Below, in pieces: positions 1 through 13,579 of a DNA stretch of 64,000 bases. Each line of letters starts with the position of its first letter. Within the stretch, counting starts at the first letter, position 1. Source of the stretch: Siphonodentalium dalli (lineage: Eukaryota > Mollusca > Scaphopoda > Gadilida > Siphonodentaliidae). Both the position numbers and the translations under genes were made by a program. Below the pieces are notes generated by a model. The model did no database searches. It was not told the DNA's origin and saw only the letters and a list, made by a program, of their open reading frames with translations. The stretch is from the NCBI GenBank assembly GCA_032622095.1, contig CP136068.1:135911989-135975988 (forward strand). Direction: 5' to 3'.

Positions 1-1550
1 TATCTCCACTCTTGCTGAGGTTGATATCAACAATCCTTGCGGGTGATGGGGACTCTTTCAGGGTATGAATGTCTGAAATCAGTAGGTTAGATAAAAGTAT
101 ACACAGAATTAGAACAATGAGGTTTATTGAAGTTGAGCAGTAGAACATATCATCAAATGATTGAAAATTTACAAATAAATAATTTGTTAAAAATTTAATA
201 CAAATACCGATATCCCAAATATAACAACAAAACATCAGTTGGAATGATTCAACATGTAAGTCAGGTCTGGGATTTTTGAGAAGTACTGGGGTGCTACATG
301 CCTTTTAGGAATGCAATTATTTAAATATTACGTTTCAGCTGATGGACTAAAATATGGTACAGGTACATGTATGCCTTGATCACAAAGGTTTACAATGCAC
401 CATCATAAATAAAAATAATGTTAAGACTAAGAATTTTTTTTATGACATACTGTCAGAACAATATGTTCTTGCACTAGCAGTTAACAAGAAATTTACATGT
501 CAAAGCAATAGCAGGAGTTGTTCATGGTTCCAGAATGGTTCTATTCAGTCCCTCTAAAAAGTGGACGATAATCTTCTCAGATTAACGCCTCTAGAATTCC
601 TATTCAGATCCCATTTCTCTATTAATGAGATTCCTATGTAAGCATTGGTGATGTCGGCAACTACATGTACATGTACATGTATGTGCAATTTCATTGGTTA
701 GTGATGCAACAGATCATTGCAAGGTGGAATCCAGTCTTTTAAAAAGCTGATGACAATTACAAACACAGATTCACGATTAGTTATATTTAAATTATGAGAT
801 CAGAAGTCAATGACATGCTGACAATTTTCTCACACATAGTGAGACACAACAAATTTTATGATACAGAATACAGGCGATATACATGCAATAAAAATTCTCA
901 TCACAATCCAGGAGACATTATCCTCGAGATTTTATCAGTCAATGGTATTTATTACCAGTAAAGTGATGTGAAACAATCCGGTAGGGTGATCAAATAGAAA
1001 TGGAGAATAATCTTGCTCAGTGTAGTTATTGTTACAAATATTAATCCAAACTGACAACACACACCGTCATTCTGATATATTAATTAAATGCAATGACTCT
1101 CGATGGCGAAATACATGTAATTTGTGTGTTTTGATCTTTGATAGTTGCGTCCCGATTCGAGATGTAAATATTTACAATTGAGCGTAGTTCAGACGATGTT
1201 TTCTATGGAGTGGTATGGTCGATTTCTCCGAAATTTTTGGCAGTGTTAGTAGAACGCTACATTCCCCGGGTTGGCATGCCTGAATACTAACTTATCAGTT
1301 TCATGCACCCGCACAAGTCAATAACATGTCTTTAATACTCATTATTTGTTCGCATCCTCTTGTTTTTATAACTAATACTGAATATTACGTAGCTCACAAA
1401 CATTTACTGTCCCAGGCATGCGCTCCATATTTGGATTTTTGAAACAATTCATTGCATCATCTTGGGAATAGGAATTCTAGAGACAATCTGATAAGATTAT
1501 CATTGGCTTTGTTAAGAGACTGGGTTCTATTCATTTCTAAAATACATGTA

Positions 1551-1751
1551 CAGTAATTGACCACTTAACCACAGCAGAATTATGGGTAATATTTCAGGAT
1601 TTAGTCGGAAATATGGCTTGTTGCCATTCATCGGAAAGCTCTCCCTGAGAGCTTTCCGATGAATGGCAACAAGCCATATTTATGACTAAATCCTGAAAAA
1701 TTACCCATAATTCTGCTGTGGTTAAGGAGTCGATTACTTAGAGCATTACTG
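1551..1751. mobile_element. Palindromic MITE, family A (TA target site)
   Basis: Almost the whole element is one inverted repeat of about 100-bp arms meeting at GAAAGCTCTC/GAGAGCTTTC. The ends are CAGTAATtgacc and gagCATTACTG, flanked by TA on both sides (1549-1550 and 1752-1753), which fits a Tc1/mariner-type miniature element. Seven copies occur in the window. Confidence 0.85.
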
Positions 1752-1923
1752 TACATGGAATGGTCTATTCTCTATTTTTAGGATTGCTCAGATATTAGAA
1801 GCAGAAAGGATTAGAAATAGATGATGGATTTTCATTCATTCGTTTATAGGGATAATCAGATATGTTCATGAAACAGGCTTATGTCGTTACAAATTATTAG
1901 CTGAAAACTCCTACATACTGGTA

Positions 1924-2410
1924 CAGCTATGCTCTAAGTAATTAACCCCGTAATACCACAAGTTCACTGCGGTCAAATCACCTCACCGCAACAACACCGT
2001 GTCGGACCGTATTCGGACCGAAATTACTTTATTAATTTGCAACCAAATAATAGACGTCTACCATGTATTCAGTACTAGGTTAAGGATCTAATTATACATA
2101 TATCATGCACACAAGTTTCCCCAGGACCTCGATGTTGCATCGTGTTTTCCCTGGTGATCATCATCAGTTTTTTTATTTTGAAATTTGACGGTACCGGTAC
2201 CAGTGAAATAAATAGATTGCACTCTATTTAAATACCTGTTGGCTCTGATTATCACCAAATAATTTTTAATTCAATGAATTATTGTGGGTATTTTTGGAAT
2301 TAAGTCTTGATTGGGTGCAAGCCACTAACAACACAGTGGTACAGCGGTATCAACAGTCGATCGCAGTAATACCACAGGTCAAGCTCGGTCAATTAATTAG
2401 AGCATAGCTG
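1924..2410. mobile_element. MITE, family B (TA target site)
   Basis: The ends are CAGCTATGCTCTAA and TTAGAGCATAGCTG, inverted and flanked by TA at 1922-1923 and 2411-2412. Homology between the arms extends further inward (GTAATACCACA and its complement). It is non-coding. The duplicate at 13580-14158 contains 92 additional bases. Confidence 0.75.
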
Positions 2411-2582
2411 TATGTGTTTCTCTACTTGTCGTCTGCTCAAAGAATATACCATTCAAATGCATAATTTTTATAGCTGAATACTTCAGTGTTAAAGACCCCT
2501 CTGCCAAGTACTTTCAACATCACAAGATCTGTCAACAATTATAATAAGAAACAAGCCCTTCATGAAGTTAAAGCTCAAGACT

Positions 2583-3770
2583 TGAAATAGTGTGTCTGTC
2601 ATTTGCAGAATGAGGTCCCCAGAGGGTGAATTTGGTGACGCTATCCCGCACGGCGCATCATCAAATTCACCTTCTGGGAACCTAACACTTAGGACTCAAC
2701 TGCAATGGGAGACCTTGAATCAGATAGAAGTTTCCCAGTTGAAGTTGTGATGTTCACCCCATCAGATTATGCATTTTATCTTCTGCAAATTAGGCAATAA
2801 AGAAACTGAACAGAAGTAATTAAAAACAATGTTAATTTGAGACTATAGATACTTTCCAGAAGATGAGGAGAGGTACTGCAAATTGCTATTATTTCATTGG
2901 TATTAATGTTTATAGTTTGGCAAATTACCACTTTTTTTGTGGGCTCGAAAATATGTGGGTCTGCCACTATTAACTATCGCCCCCACATCCATAATAATGG
3001 CCAGCAAGCTCAACTATTAGAAATACAGACATGGTGAGCTTAACAAGAATTGAGCAGGTGAAATTAACACATCCCGGGATCAAGCATGGATATATATAGT
3101 GTGTCTGGCATTTGCAGAATGAGGTCCCCAGTGGATATAGTGACGCTATTCTGCACAGCGGCTAGCACCTCCAAATTCACCATCTGCTTAGGACTCAACT
3201 GCTATAGGAGACCTACATGTAGGATCAGATTGAAGTTTGTGAAGTTCAACCATTAATCACCTCGATTATGCATTTTATCTTCTGCAAATTAGGGGATATA
3301 GAAACTGAACAGAAGGCAAAAAGTAACTAAAAACAATGTTAGTTTGAGACTAGATAATTCCCAGAAGATGAGGCCTAAGCAGAATGAGGTTCCCAGAGGG
3401 TGAATTTTTTGACACTAGCCTTCTGTGCAGAGTAGCATCACAAAATTCAACCTCCGGAGACCCCATTCTGAAAATGTCAGACACACTATATCCAGACATG
3501 CCCGGGATTAGGCTTTTGTCGCCTACATGTATCATCGAGAAACTACTAGTAACATGATGGTCTTTTTACATAAGTCATCATAAAAGGACTCGTTCCTCAA
3601 AACACAATGAGAATAGAATTTATTTACTGTGTTCAAGCTCAAGCCCAAAGCAGAATGAGGTCCCCAGAGGGTGAATTTAGTGATGCTAGCCCACCGCACG
3701 TGCGGGATAGCGTCACTAAATTCACCGTCTGGGGACCTCATTCTGCAAATGACAGGCACACAGAACTCAG
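2583..3770. mobile_element. Cluster of family C palindromic MITEs
   Basis: Three related units share the outer sequence GTGTCTGTCATTTGCAG followed by AATGAGGTCCCCAGAGGGTG. They are a partial unit at about 2583-2889, a full-length unit at about 3096-3496 with inverted ends, and a short hairpin at about 3640-3766. Related copies lie at 24220-24465 and 36511-36969. All are non-coding; short ORFs across them are accidental. Confidence 0.7.
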
Positions 3771-6284
3771 ACTTGTTCAAACTGTTCTTTCTGTTTGAAA
3801 TTGAATTAATTTACTTTTCCACCCTAGACCACTCGTACAAAATTGTCCAAAATGACAACAGCATGGAGTAGTTTAAAGTCAGCAAAAATTTTCATGATGA
3901 ACATTTTGAGGGGATCTTACATTCGTGGCTGTACACAACCACGAAAACCACGAAAATTGGAGCACCATTGAAAAATGTGCTGTTACAGTATGCACCAAAA
4001 AGAGTGGTCGAGTTGTGATTGCATGAAGGAATGTGTGCATGAACAAAAGCCACAAACCTAATTTGTTCAAGCTATCTACCTTATATTGTGAAATGGACAC
4101 CCACAAAATGATCTAATAGCTACTGAGAGGCATAATTCTTGAAAAGCAATTCAAGCAAGACTGGTTTCGAAATCATCCAAGATATCCATGAGTAGAGGCC
4201 ATGAAGCAAATTTGGTAAAAATTGGAAAACGTTTGTTGGAGTCATACTTATGTCGCAACACAGACATATGGATGGATAGATGCCCACCATCTAATCTTCA
4301 GACCATAAGTCAAGTTTCGTTACACAATAACAAATTTAACCAAAAAAATATTGAATAATTGTTACGATGGTTACAGTTTAGATTCCTCCAATAGATGTCA
4401 TATATGCCATGAAATTGAAAGACTGGTGTATCATTGCTTTAATTTATTTGTTTAACTTTAAGTAGTACTAATATATGCCATCATCCGAAATAAAAATTCT
4501 GAGTTTTAATGCATTGTGTAATAAAGATTCAGAAATCTGCCAGGTTGTAGGAAGCTTAGCATGTTTACAATTCTAACCAGGTTGAGAAGCTGGCTATAAA
4601 TACGTTCTTCGTCTTGTCATAAATGTGATCAGATCCTTCTGACATGATCCCTTCCACATCAGTATGCACATGTCCACACATATTACGAGAATATAATTAT
4701 CATCCATGAAGCTAAAGCTTGCTAGTCACCAGTGTATCTGTATTAATAATTTAGATGAGATGAAATCCCTCCATGAATTCAAAACTCTCCCTACACCAGA
4801 GTCTGTGTCCACAGTTCATATGAGAAAGAAACCCTCCATAATGTTAAAGCTTTCCCTACACCAATGTTTCTGTGCATAAACAAATCCTCCATGTAGAGTT
4901 TACTGAATCTGAATGCGGATATTAACATCAAACATTCTCTTCAGGATCTGGTATCTCCATCTGCAGATCAGAATCACTCTCTGTGTGAAGCAGTCTGATT
5001 GATATTAGTGTTGAAACGACTATGAGATTCTGGAGTCGACCCCCAAAAGTCAAGGTCGACTAGTCGGTACCTGCGGCTTAGACTTGTATAGATATACCCA
5101 TATCGTTATTTCCCTCCTCTCCTATTCGCAATTTTTTCCCATTATTACCACTGTTCAAAGAACAATTATTCAGCGGAAAAACGTTGATTTATTCATCAAA
5201 TCACGTGATAGAAATCTTCATAATTGATTCAATTGACAAAAAGAACACAGTCATGTAATGATTATGTTCACAGATGTTGAAAGCAAGAGATCAACACAAC
5301 AGGTATAACAAATTGTAAAATATCAGCTTTTTCACATGCTACTAAACCGGAAGTATTTAATCACATGATTGGTGTTCTTCAACCACTCATATTGATAAAA
5401 AAAGTTCCGTTGAAACTGAGTTCCGAATGTCAGTTTCACAGTCATCAAACTTGGATCACCTGGAGATCCAGTTATCTCACGATTAGTACACGACTTATGT
5501 GCTACATTTTGAGCATACTGAGTATGTTGCATTATTAACACTGTCACATCCGCGGCAAGTGTTTGATCAACATGTCATGTACCTACACTATATTCTTATT
5601 GTGGGAAGTATATACACTGTTCCGACTAGTGGAGGGCAAAATATAGAGTCGACATTGGGAGCTATCGGCATTTATGTCGGTTACTCTACTAATCTTTTCA
5701 ACACTAATTGATATACAGACTATTGATATAAGCTACGTGTTCCAAAGTCTGAAACATTTCACCATCATTCATATTAATGCTGCTATAAATAGCTTCCCTA
5801 GGCAATCCCTGCAGCATGATGTCACCACCCAGAATTCACATTAAAAATAGATTTACGATTGACAGATATCTGTTTTCAGTTTAGTTTTCGCGAATAACAA
5901 ATATGGTGCTTAACTGTTGAAATTCTTGGAAATGCTTAATTCTATTCTCCTTGCATGGAATTATTGGCCAATTCTTGACTCTTCATAGATGCTTTTTAGT
6001 GTCTAATTAGTTGTCACAATCTCTAAATTTGTAAACGCTGTGTGAATTAGCAGGAATGTGACAGAAAATTTATTACGATATTTTTAGCTTTGTGGTGAGG
6101 TTTACTGAAATTTCAGTCACTGTACTGCACTGTATAGGAAATTGCGACAAACTTCTGATTAGTTTCATCGCTTTACCATGAATGTTTTGATTGGCTGACA
6201 CTGACGTAATGCTTCTTGGAAACAATGGGATTCTCTGCTATTTGTTTCAGACTCTAGAATGCTTAGCTTGTTCAATAGTCTGTA

Positions 6285-6497
6285 CAGTAATGCCCTAAAT
6301 AATTGACTCATTAACCACAGCAGAATTATGGGTAACTTTTCAGGATTTAGTTGGAAATATGGCTTGTTGCCATTCATTGGAAAGCTCTCACTGAGAGCTT
6401 TCCGATGAATGACAACAAGCCATATTTCCGACTAAATCCTGAAACGTTACCCATAATTCTGCTGTGGTTAAGGAGTCGATTATTTAGGGCATTACTG
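6285..6497. mobile_element. Palindromic MITE, family A
   Basis: Near-perfect inverted repeat with ends CAGTAATGCCCTAA and TTAGGGCATTACTG, flanked by TA. It lies just downstream, in the minus direction, of the duplicated kinase terminal exon, so it would fall in that exon's 3' untranslated region. Confidence 0.88.
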
Positions 6498-6630
6498 TAT
6501 TTCAATCAGACTGTGTGAGAGAAGACATGCACATCTCCTATTTAAGTTGAATTATACACCAATTCAACTCAAATTTCCAGGTAACGACCATCACCTTTTC
6601 TGAATAGATTTTCCATTCATCATCGTAGGT

Positions 6631-6757
6631 TCACACTCTGTTTTCTGCGAGGACAAGCAGAGTATCAAGTTTATGAAGAATATCATCAATGAAAGGTCTC
6701 TCTAGTACATTCACTGTCATCATCAAACGTACCATCTCCTCCAAAGAAGTGCTGTAC
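6631..6757 (-). pseudogene. Duplicated terminal exon of STK16-like kinase (orphan copy)
   Basis: Identical over its 127 nt to the functional terminal exon at 18384-18510, with the splice acceptor (TTTGGTTTCAG) at its right edge and the same TGA stop. It encodes the C-lobe end, including MVRLMMTVN and a following RPF motif. It lies in copy 1 of the tandem duplication, farther from the other exons than copy 2. It is either an unused alternative last exon or an artefact of joined haplotypes; no other exons accompany it in copy 1. The copy is intact but orphaned, so 'pseudogene' is only the closest label. Confidence 0.85.
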
Positions 6758-6987
6758 CTGAAACCAAATATTTGGGAAGTTTAGATTCTGTATCTGTAGA
6801 TATTTCAGTGCAGGAACTAATTCTGGTTATAGACGCACTGGTCCAGATGCTACCATGGTCAAGTAACTTTATAATCCTGTGGTGAACCCAGTAGCGGTAT
6901 TTAACGTGCACACCGAGGTGTGTACACGGGTCAGCCATTAATGTCTGCTCCCGATCGGACAGCATACTGCACCCATGACACCATACC

Positions 6988-9900
6988 TGAGGGGGACCAC
7001 CCCACCCCCTCCGGCATCTGGCCTAAAATGGGGGTTGGCATCTGGAATACTCTATAACAGAGGGTGGCATCCGGAATACTATTTATACCAATTTAACCCA
7101 TTGTTGCCAAACGTTTATAGCTAAAGTAACGCATTGGTAGTATCAAATGTACAATTCATTCTATATGACCATATATACTCAAAGAAAGAATGAGACGTGG
7201 GAGTGCTATGCAACTATCCCTTTACGTTGCTCCATTCTGTCTCCGTGTCACAGCATAAAAACCTTCCATGGGGGAATTCTGGGTCGGGTTTTAGCCTCTT
7301 CAATGATATTTTTGTTTTGAAATTCGCCACACCCAACAATGCGACCCACTGAGTAACACCGTACTCTTTGATGGGGAGGGTTTTTAGCTCCGATAATGAA
7401 ATATTGGTTCCGTTTGACAGAGACAAACAATAACACGGCTGTTCCGGGCGGCGTGATGAACTGAATTCCATCCGGAACGATTAGTCCAGGAGATATTGGT
7501 CGACCTCTGCAACCCCCCCCACCCCCCCCCCCCCCCCCCCCCGGCAGGACTAAACTTGACCCCACTAATTTTCTTTCTTGATGTCTCCTCTAATTTTTTT
7601 CTGTTGTTACCAAAAAAAAAGTGGCAGAGACTCCAGACAAGATGGCGTCCATCATGGCGGCCATTTTTTTTATATGCACCAGGTATCTTTGATCACCATT
7701 ATAGTAAAGATGATATCACATGCGGTCTTGTTTCCGCTCGATTCGTTATGCTAATATACAACCATTACAAATTAGCCAAAAAATCCGACACCATAATCCA
7801 ATATGGCTGTCAAGATGGCCACCGAAATGTTAAAATATGCTATTTTTCTGACATTTCACCACCTTTCGTTTGTCTCTGTGGGAAAATATTGGCATCTTGG
7901 CGTAAATTTATACATTTAACATATAGAAGAGTCATTAGCGAACGCAAGTCGACCATAATATACATTCATTGTGGGATATTTTTGTCCGATATCACGTTTT
8001 CCCAAATACCGGTATATAGGTCAAAGCCGAATCGACGCTAATGTTTCGAATCAATGAATGTTATATGCTAACAACACCTATGCATATATATATGTCAGGA
8101 GATACTCGAGCTAGGATTCCTCTTATACCTGATTTGAGGAATATTCACCCAAATCCAAGATGGCGGGCAAAATAGCCACAGAAATGGAAAAATCGCCGAA
8201 AATCACTGATTTTAACATCAGTGAGCGTTATTGTCACGACAACTCCATACCTGCTTACTATTGTGAGTTGGGAACACTTAGACCAAGAACTGTCCTTGTA
8301 CCATATCCAAATAAAAGTCTCCCAAATCCAAAATGACGCCCACAATGGCGGACAGATTTTGAAAAATCACTGAAATTCCGTCATATTCACACCATTGAGC
8401 ATAATTGTCGAGACAACTCACCGATTCTTACAGTTGTGTTGGAAATACTGAGGTGAAGTAATTACCTTACATCTCATACAAGAAATTATTTTCCAAATCG
8501 AAGATGGCGGCCAAAATGGCGACCGAAATTTGAAAACACGCCTACATTCATTTACTTTCTTACAATGGGCGTTACTGTTTCGCGATTTCTACCCACCATT
8601 ACATATTGATATGGAATATTGATATGAAGTATATATTCATTTGAGTTTGGCAATTGATACTCACAGTCAAGTAGGCGGTCAAGAAGTGTGGGTATATATG
8701 CATTATGGTCTTCTACGCCTTAGCAGAAAGGCATCCGTCAAATGTCAGGCTTTCAACATTCGAAGCCATATACAGAAGTTTTCCGGGTACGTCAGTGCAT
8801 TAGATGAGAATGTGAATTGATGAACCATATATTGAGAAGTGGCTGTTTGGGAAGATCACCAGGTGTACATGTTTTATCCCCATTTTGTCACCAAAGCTGA
8901 AAATACGCAGATAGAGACCGGCACCAGCCTATGCATTGTTTGAAACATTCCGATTAGTGGGACCTTTCTATATAGAAGTTCAGAAAACTGTGTTGGTATG
9001 AGCGAGATAGATTAATCTGCGAAGAGACGGAAACTGGTCCAGATAATGCTGAATGTGGTAAATCAGAATAAACTCAGATACTGTTGTTTTGATTATTTGA
9101 AGTCAAAATATGACTATTCGGCGCACCTATATACGGTTATGGCCATTATGGGCGCTTAGTGGAGAATGGATTTAGAATGCCACATCGCGATTATTAATTG
9201 TGGGTTTTCATCCTTCCAGAGGGCTACGACTTTTGTTGGAACTAATAGATGGCTTATATTATATACCGTTTTGTCCATCGAAATAATGACAAAAAGTTAA
9301 AATTAGTATGTGATAATATCGATTTCCTTTCAATTTCTGGCCGCCAGTTTGATCGCCATCTTGACTGTGAGAATTTGCCAAATTCAATTTAGTACTTCAT
9401 ATAAATTTTCCATATCAACATGTAATTGTGGGCATAAATCGCGTAACAATAAGGCCCATCGTAAGAAAGTAAAGGAATGTGAGCTTGTTTTCAAATATCG
9501 GTCGCCATTTTGGCCGCCATCTTCAATTTGGAAAACAATTTCTTGCATGAGATGCAAGGTAATTACTTCACCTCAGTATTTCCAACTCAACTGTCAGCAT
9601 GAGTCCAGTTGTCTCAAAAATAATGCCCAATGATGTGGAAATGAGGGAATTTCGGTGATATTTCAAAAATATTTCGGCCATTATGGGCGCCATTTTAGAT
9701 TTTTGGGGACTTTTATTTGGATATAATATAAGGACAGTTCTTCGCCTAAGTGCTCCCAACTCACACTAGTAAACAGGTGTGGATTTGTCGTGACAATAAC
9801 GCTCACTGATGTTAAAATCGGCGATCTTTCTATTTCTGGTGGCTATTTTGACCGCCATCTTGGATTTGGGTGAATATTCCTCAACGCAGGTATAAGAGGA

Positions 9901-10861
9901 ATCCTAGCTCGAGTATCTACTGCACATATATATGCATGGGTGTTGTTATAATATCAATAACAATCATTGATTCGAAACATTACATCGCCTTCTTAGCGTC
10001 AATTCGGCTTTGACCTATTATACCGGCATTTGGGAAAATGTGATATCGGACAAAAAAATCCCACAATGAATGTATATTATGGTCGCCTTGTGTTTGCTAG
10101 TGACTCTTCTATACGATAAATGTATAAATTCACACCAAGATGCCAATATTTTTCCACAGAGACAAACGAAAGGTGGTAAAATGTCAGAAAAATAGCATAT
10201 TTTAACATTTCGGCGGCCATCTTTGCCGCGATATTGGATTCTGGTGTCGGATTTTTGGCTAATTTGTAAGGGTTGTATATTAGTATAACGAATCGATCGG
10301 AAAACAAGATCGCATGTGATATCATCTTTACTATAACGGCGATCAAAGAGACCTGGTGCATATACAAAAATGGACGCCATCTTGTCTGGAGTCTCTGTGG
10401 CCACTTTTTTTTTTCTGGTTAACAACCGAAAAAAATTAGAGGAGACATTAAGAAAGAAAATTAGTGGGGTGAAGTTGAGTCCTGGGGGTGCAGAGGTCGA
10501 CCAATATCTAAATTTGAGCGCCATGTTTACTAAGGTCGCATGTCGAAGTCTCGAAAGCGATCGAGTTATCGCTCGTACTATACATTTTGCGTTTACAGTC
10601 TACACTATTGTTGTCATTGTTTCTATTGACACGGGACTATTGTGAAATGCCGTCGTTGGACGGGTAGGAAAATGAAATATGTGACAACCATAGTTAATTA
10701 TGAATGCAAAAAACAACACTAAATAATATCTGTCATTGTAATTTCGGCATCCGGAATACGAAATATACAGGTTTCGACATCCGGCATACTGACACTCGGC
10801 ATCCGGAATACTCTATATTAACCCCGGAATCCGGCGTACGAAAAGGGGGTGGTCCCCCTCA
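6988..10861. mobile_element. 3.87 kb foldback (long inverted repeat) transposon, copy 1
   Basis: Both ends read TGAGGGGGACCACCCC in inverted orientation, and TACC lies immediately outside each end (6984-6987 and 10862-10865), a convincing 4-bp target duplication. The arms are about 1.7 kb (to roughly 8690) and 1.5 kb (from roughly 9335). They pair through many landmarks, for example the poly-C/GTCGACC region at 7500 with 10500 and the AAATCCAAGATGGCGG region at 8155 with 9860. The central 640 bp is not part of the inverted repeat. No transposase is visible, so it is non-autonomous. Four-bp target sites occur in several DNA transposon superfamilies and I cannot assign one. Confidence 0.88.
7507..7542. 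repeat. Poly-C tract within foldback arm
   Basis: A homopolymer C run interrupted by one A. The equivalent tract in copy 2 (19265-19299) has a different length. The opposite arm has only a short G run here (about 10484). Confidence 0.95.
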
Positions 10862-11155
10862 TACCTGGACACATGTTCAGCCCTCATAATTGGCTACGGC
10901 AATGCCGAAGCCATTTGCTGAAGCAAACTGGGCCACGGTAAAGGGTTGCCGTAGCAGATTGCCGAAGCCAAACAATCTGAATTAAAAGGGCTGCATGTTG
11001 TAATGGGGAAAGTTGGCATTTTGCATTCAGATATTTATTCATTGATCTCGAATGAGACTTTTCAGCCTGACAAACTTGGTATCTGACCGAGTTCTGATTT
11101 TTGTCAGAATACCCTGACCAGGTTGCAATCCCGGTCCACTAGCATGAGAAACCAG

Positions 11156-11656
11156 AAGAGATTTACATGAACTAATAAATGATAGAATTAGAATGTGATC
11201 GCTCTGGTTAATATTTTGTAAGAAATCGTGCCATGTGACATTGCTGAATGACACTACATGTACCGGTACATTGTAGCTCAGCAAAGGCTTCCAATTTTTA
11301 TGTATGACACAAATTACTCAATAGTTATCACCACACAAGTTTTCAGAATGTGCTTTTATTTTTAGCATACCGGGTATACATGTAGGCACTTTATACAGTA
11401 AAATAAAGATTATAAATTTTCACTAAAAAATCTGAGTGTAGTTACATGTACATGTATGCAGTGGGAAATTGCTAAATTTACTGACTCAACGCGAACATGC
11501 AAATAATTATTTCATTGACATGACAAATTAACCAATTTTGTGAGATAGGCTACACTTGGTTTTGAATACAATGAGAATTTATATATTTTCCACCAATAGC
11601 ACAATAAAAATTGAATCAATTCAATTTATTTGCAGACAACAAAGAATTTTCATTAA
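11156..11656. other. Junction segment between duplication copies
   Basis: This roughly 500-bp stretch lies between the matched parts of the two copies and has no counterpart in the window. It is AT-rich and contains a short ACATGT microsatellite near 11450. If the duplication is a simple head-to-tail one, it is the left end of copy 2, whose copy 1 equivalent lies before base 1. No coding signal is visible. Confidence 0.6.
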
Positions 11657-13206
11657 TATCTCCACTCTTGCTGAGGTTGATATCAACAATCCTTGCGGGT
11701 GATGGGGACTCTTTCAGGGTATGAATGTCTGAAATCAGTAGGTTAGATAAAAGTATACACAGAATTAGAACAATGAGGTTTATTGAAGTTGAGCAGTAGA
11801 ACATATCATCAAATGATTGAAAATTTACAAATAAATAATTTGTTAAAAATTTAATACAAATACCGATATCCCAAATATAACAACAAAACATCAGTTGGAA
11901 TGATTCAACATGTAAGTCAGGTCTGGGATTTTTGAGAAGTACTGGGGTGCTACATGCCTTTTAGGAATGCAATTATTTAAATATTACGTTTCAGCTGATG
12001 GACTAAAATATGGTACAGGTACATGTATGCCTTGATCACAAAGGTTTACAATGCACCATCATAAATAAAAATAATGTTAAGACTAAGAATTTTTTTTATG
12101 ACATACTGTCAGAACAATATGTTCTTGCACTAGCAGTTAACAAGAAATTTACATGTCAAAGCAATAGCAGGAGTTGTTCATGGTTCCAGAATGGTTCTAT
12201 TCAGTCCCTCTAAAAAGTGGACGATAATCTTCTCAGATTAACGCCTCTAGAATTCCTATTCAGATCCCATTTCTCTATTAATGAGATTCCTATGTAAGCA
12301 TTGGTGATGTCGGCAACTACATGTACATGTACATGTATGTGCAATTTCATTGGTTAGTGATGCAACAGATCATTGCAAGGTGGAATCCAGTCTTTTAAAA
12401 AGCTGATGACAATTACAAACACAGATTCACGATTAGTTATATTTAAATTATGAGATCAGAAGTCAATGACATGCTGACAATTTTCTCACACATAGTGAGA
12501 CACAACAAATTTTATGATACAGAATACAGGCGATATACATGCAATAAAAATTCTCATCACAATCCAGGAGACATTATCCTCGAGATTTTATCAGTCAATG
12601 GTATTTATTACCAGTAAAGTGATGTGAAACAATCCGGTAGGGTGATCAAATAGAAATGGAGAATAATCTTGCTCAGTGTAGTTATTGTTACAAATATTAA
12701 TCCAAACTGACAACACACACCGTCATTCTGATATATTAATTAAATGCAATGACTCTCGATGGCGAAATACATGTAATTTGTGTGTTTTGATCTTTGATAG
12801 TTGCGTCCCGATTCGAGATGTAAATATTTACAATTGAGCGTAGTTCAGACGATGTTTTCTATGGAGTGGTATGGTCGATTTCTCCGAAATTTTTGGCAGT
12901 GTTAGTAGAACGCTACATTCCCCGGGTTGGCATGCCTGAATACTAACTTATCAGTTTCATGCACCCGCACAAGTCAATAACATGTCTTTAATACTCATTA
13001 TTTGTTCGCATCCTCTTGTTTTTATAACTAATACTGAATATTACGTAGCTCACAAACATTTACTGTCCCAGGCATGCGCTCCATATTTGGATTTTTGAAA
13101 CAATTCATTGCATCATCTTGGGAATAGGAATTCTAGAGACAATCTGATAAGATTATCATTGGCTTTGTTAAGAGACTGGGTTCTATTCATTTCTAAAATA
13201 CATGTA

Positions 13207-13407
13207 CAGTAATTGACCACTTAACCACAGCAGAATTATGGGTAATATTTCAGGATTTAGTCGGAAATATGGCTTGTTGCCATTCATCGGAAAGCTCTCC
13301 CTGAGAGCTTTCCGATGAATGGCAACAAGCCATATTTATGACTAAATCCTGAAAAATTACCCATAATTCTGCTGTGGTTAAGGAGTCGATTACTTAGAGC
13401 ATTACTG
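13207..13407. mobile_element. Palindromic MITE, family A (duplicate of 1551-1751)
   Basis: Same element as at 1551-1751, carried along in copy 2 of the tandem duplication, with TA on both sides. Confidence 0.85.
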
Positions 13408-13579
13408 TACATGGAATGGTCTATTCTCTATTTTTAGGATTGCTCAGATATTAGAAGCAGAAAGGATTAGAAATAGATGATGGATTTTCATTCATTCGTT
13501 TATAGGGATAATCAGATATGTTCATGAAACAGGCTTATGTCGTTACAAATTATTAGCTGAAAACTCCTACATACTGGTA

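Larger units (their letters stand above)
1..11155. repeat. Tandem duplication, copy 1 (about 11.75 kb unit)
   Basis: Position 1 matches position 11657, and the match runs to 11155/22909, after which the two sequences diverge. Differences are few: a 92-bp segment only in copy 2 (about 13735-13826), a 9-bp and a 5-bp indel, changed poly-C and poly-A lengths and scattered single substitutions. The segment 11156-11656 has no partner inside the window, so copy 1 probably starts before base 1 and the unit is about 11754 bp with its junction at 11155/11156. Apart from one kinase exon, the mobile elements listed separately and a few short microsatellites, I see no gene in it. Confidence 0.95.

Noticed and set aside
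7496-7600. Proline-rich N-terminus of the frame at 7496 and its copy at 19249
   Set aside because: The proline run is the poly-C tract inside a non-coding foldback arm, and the tract length differs between copies.
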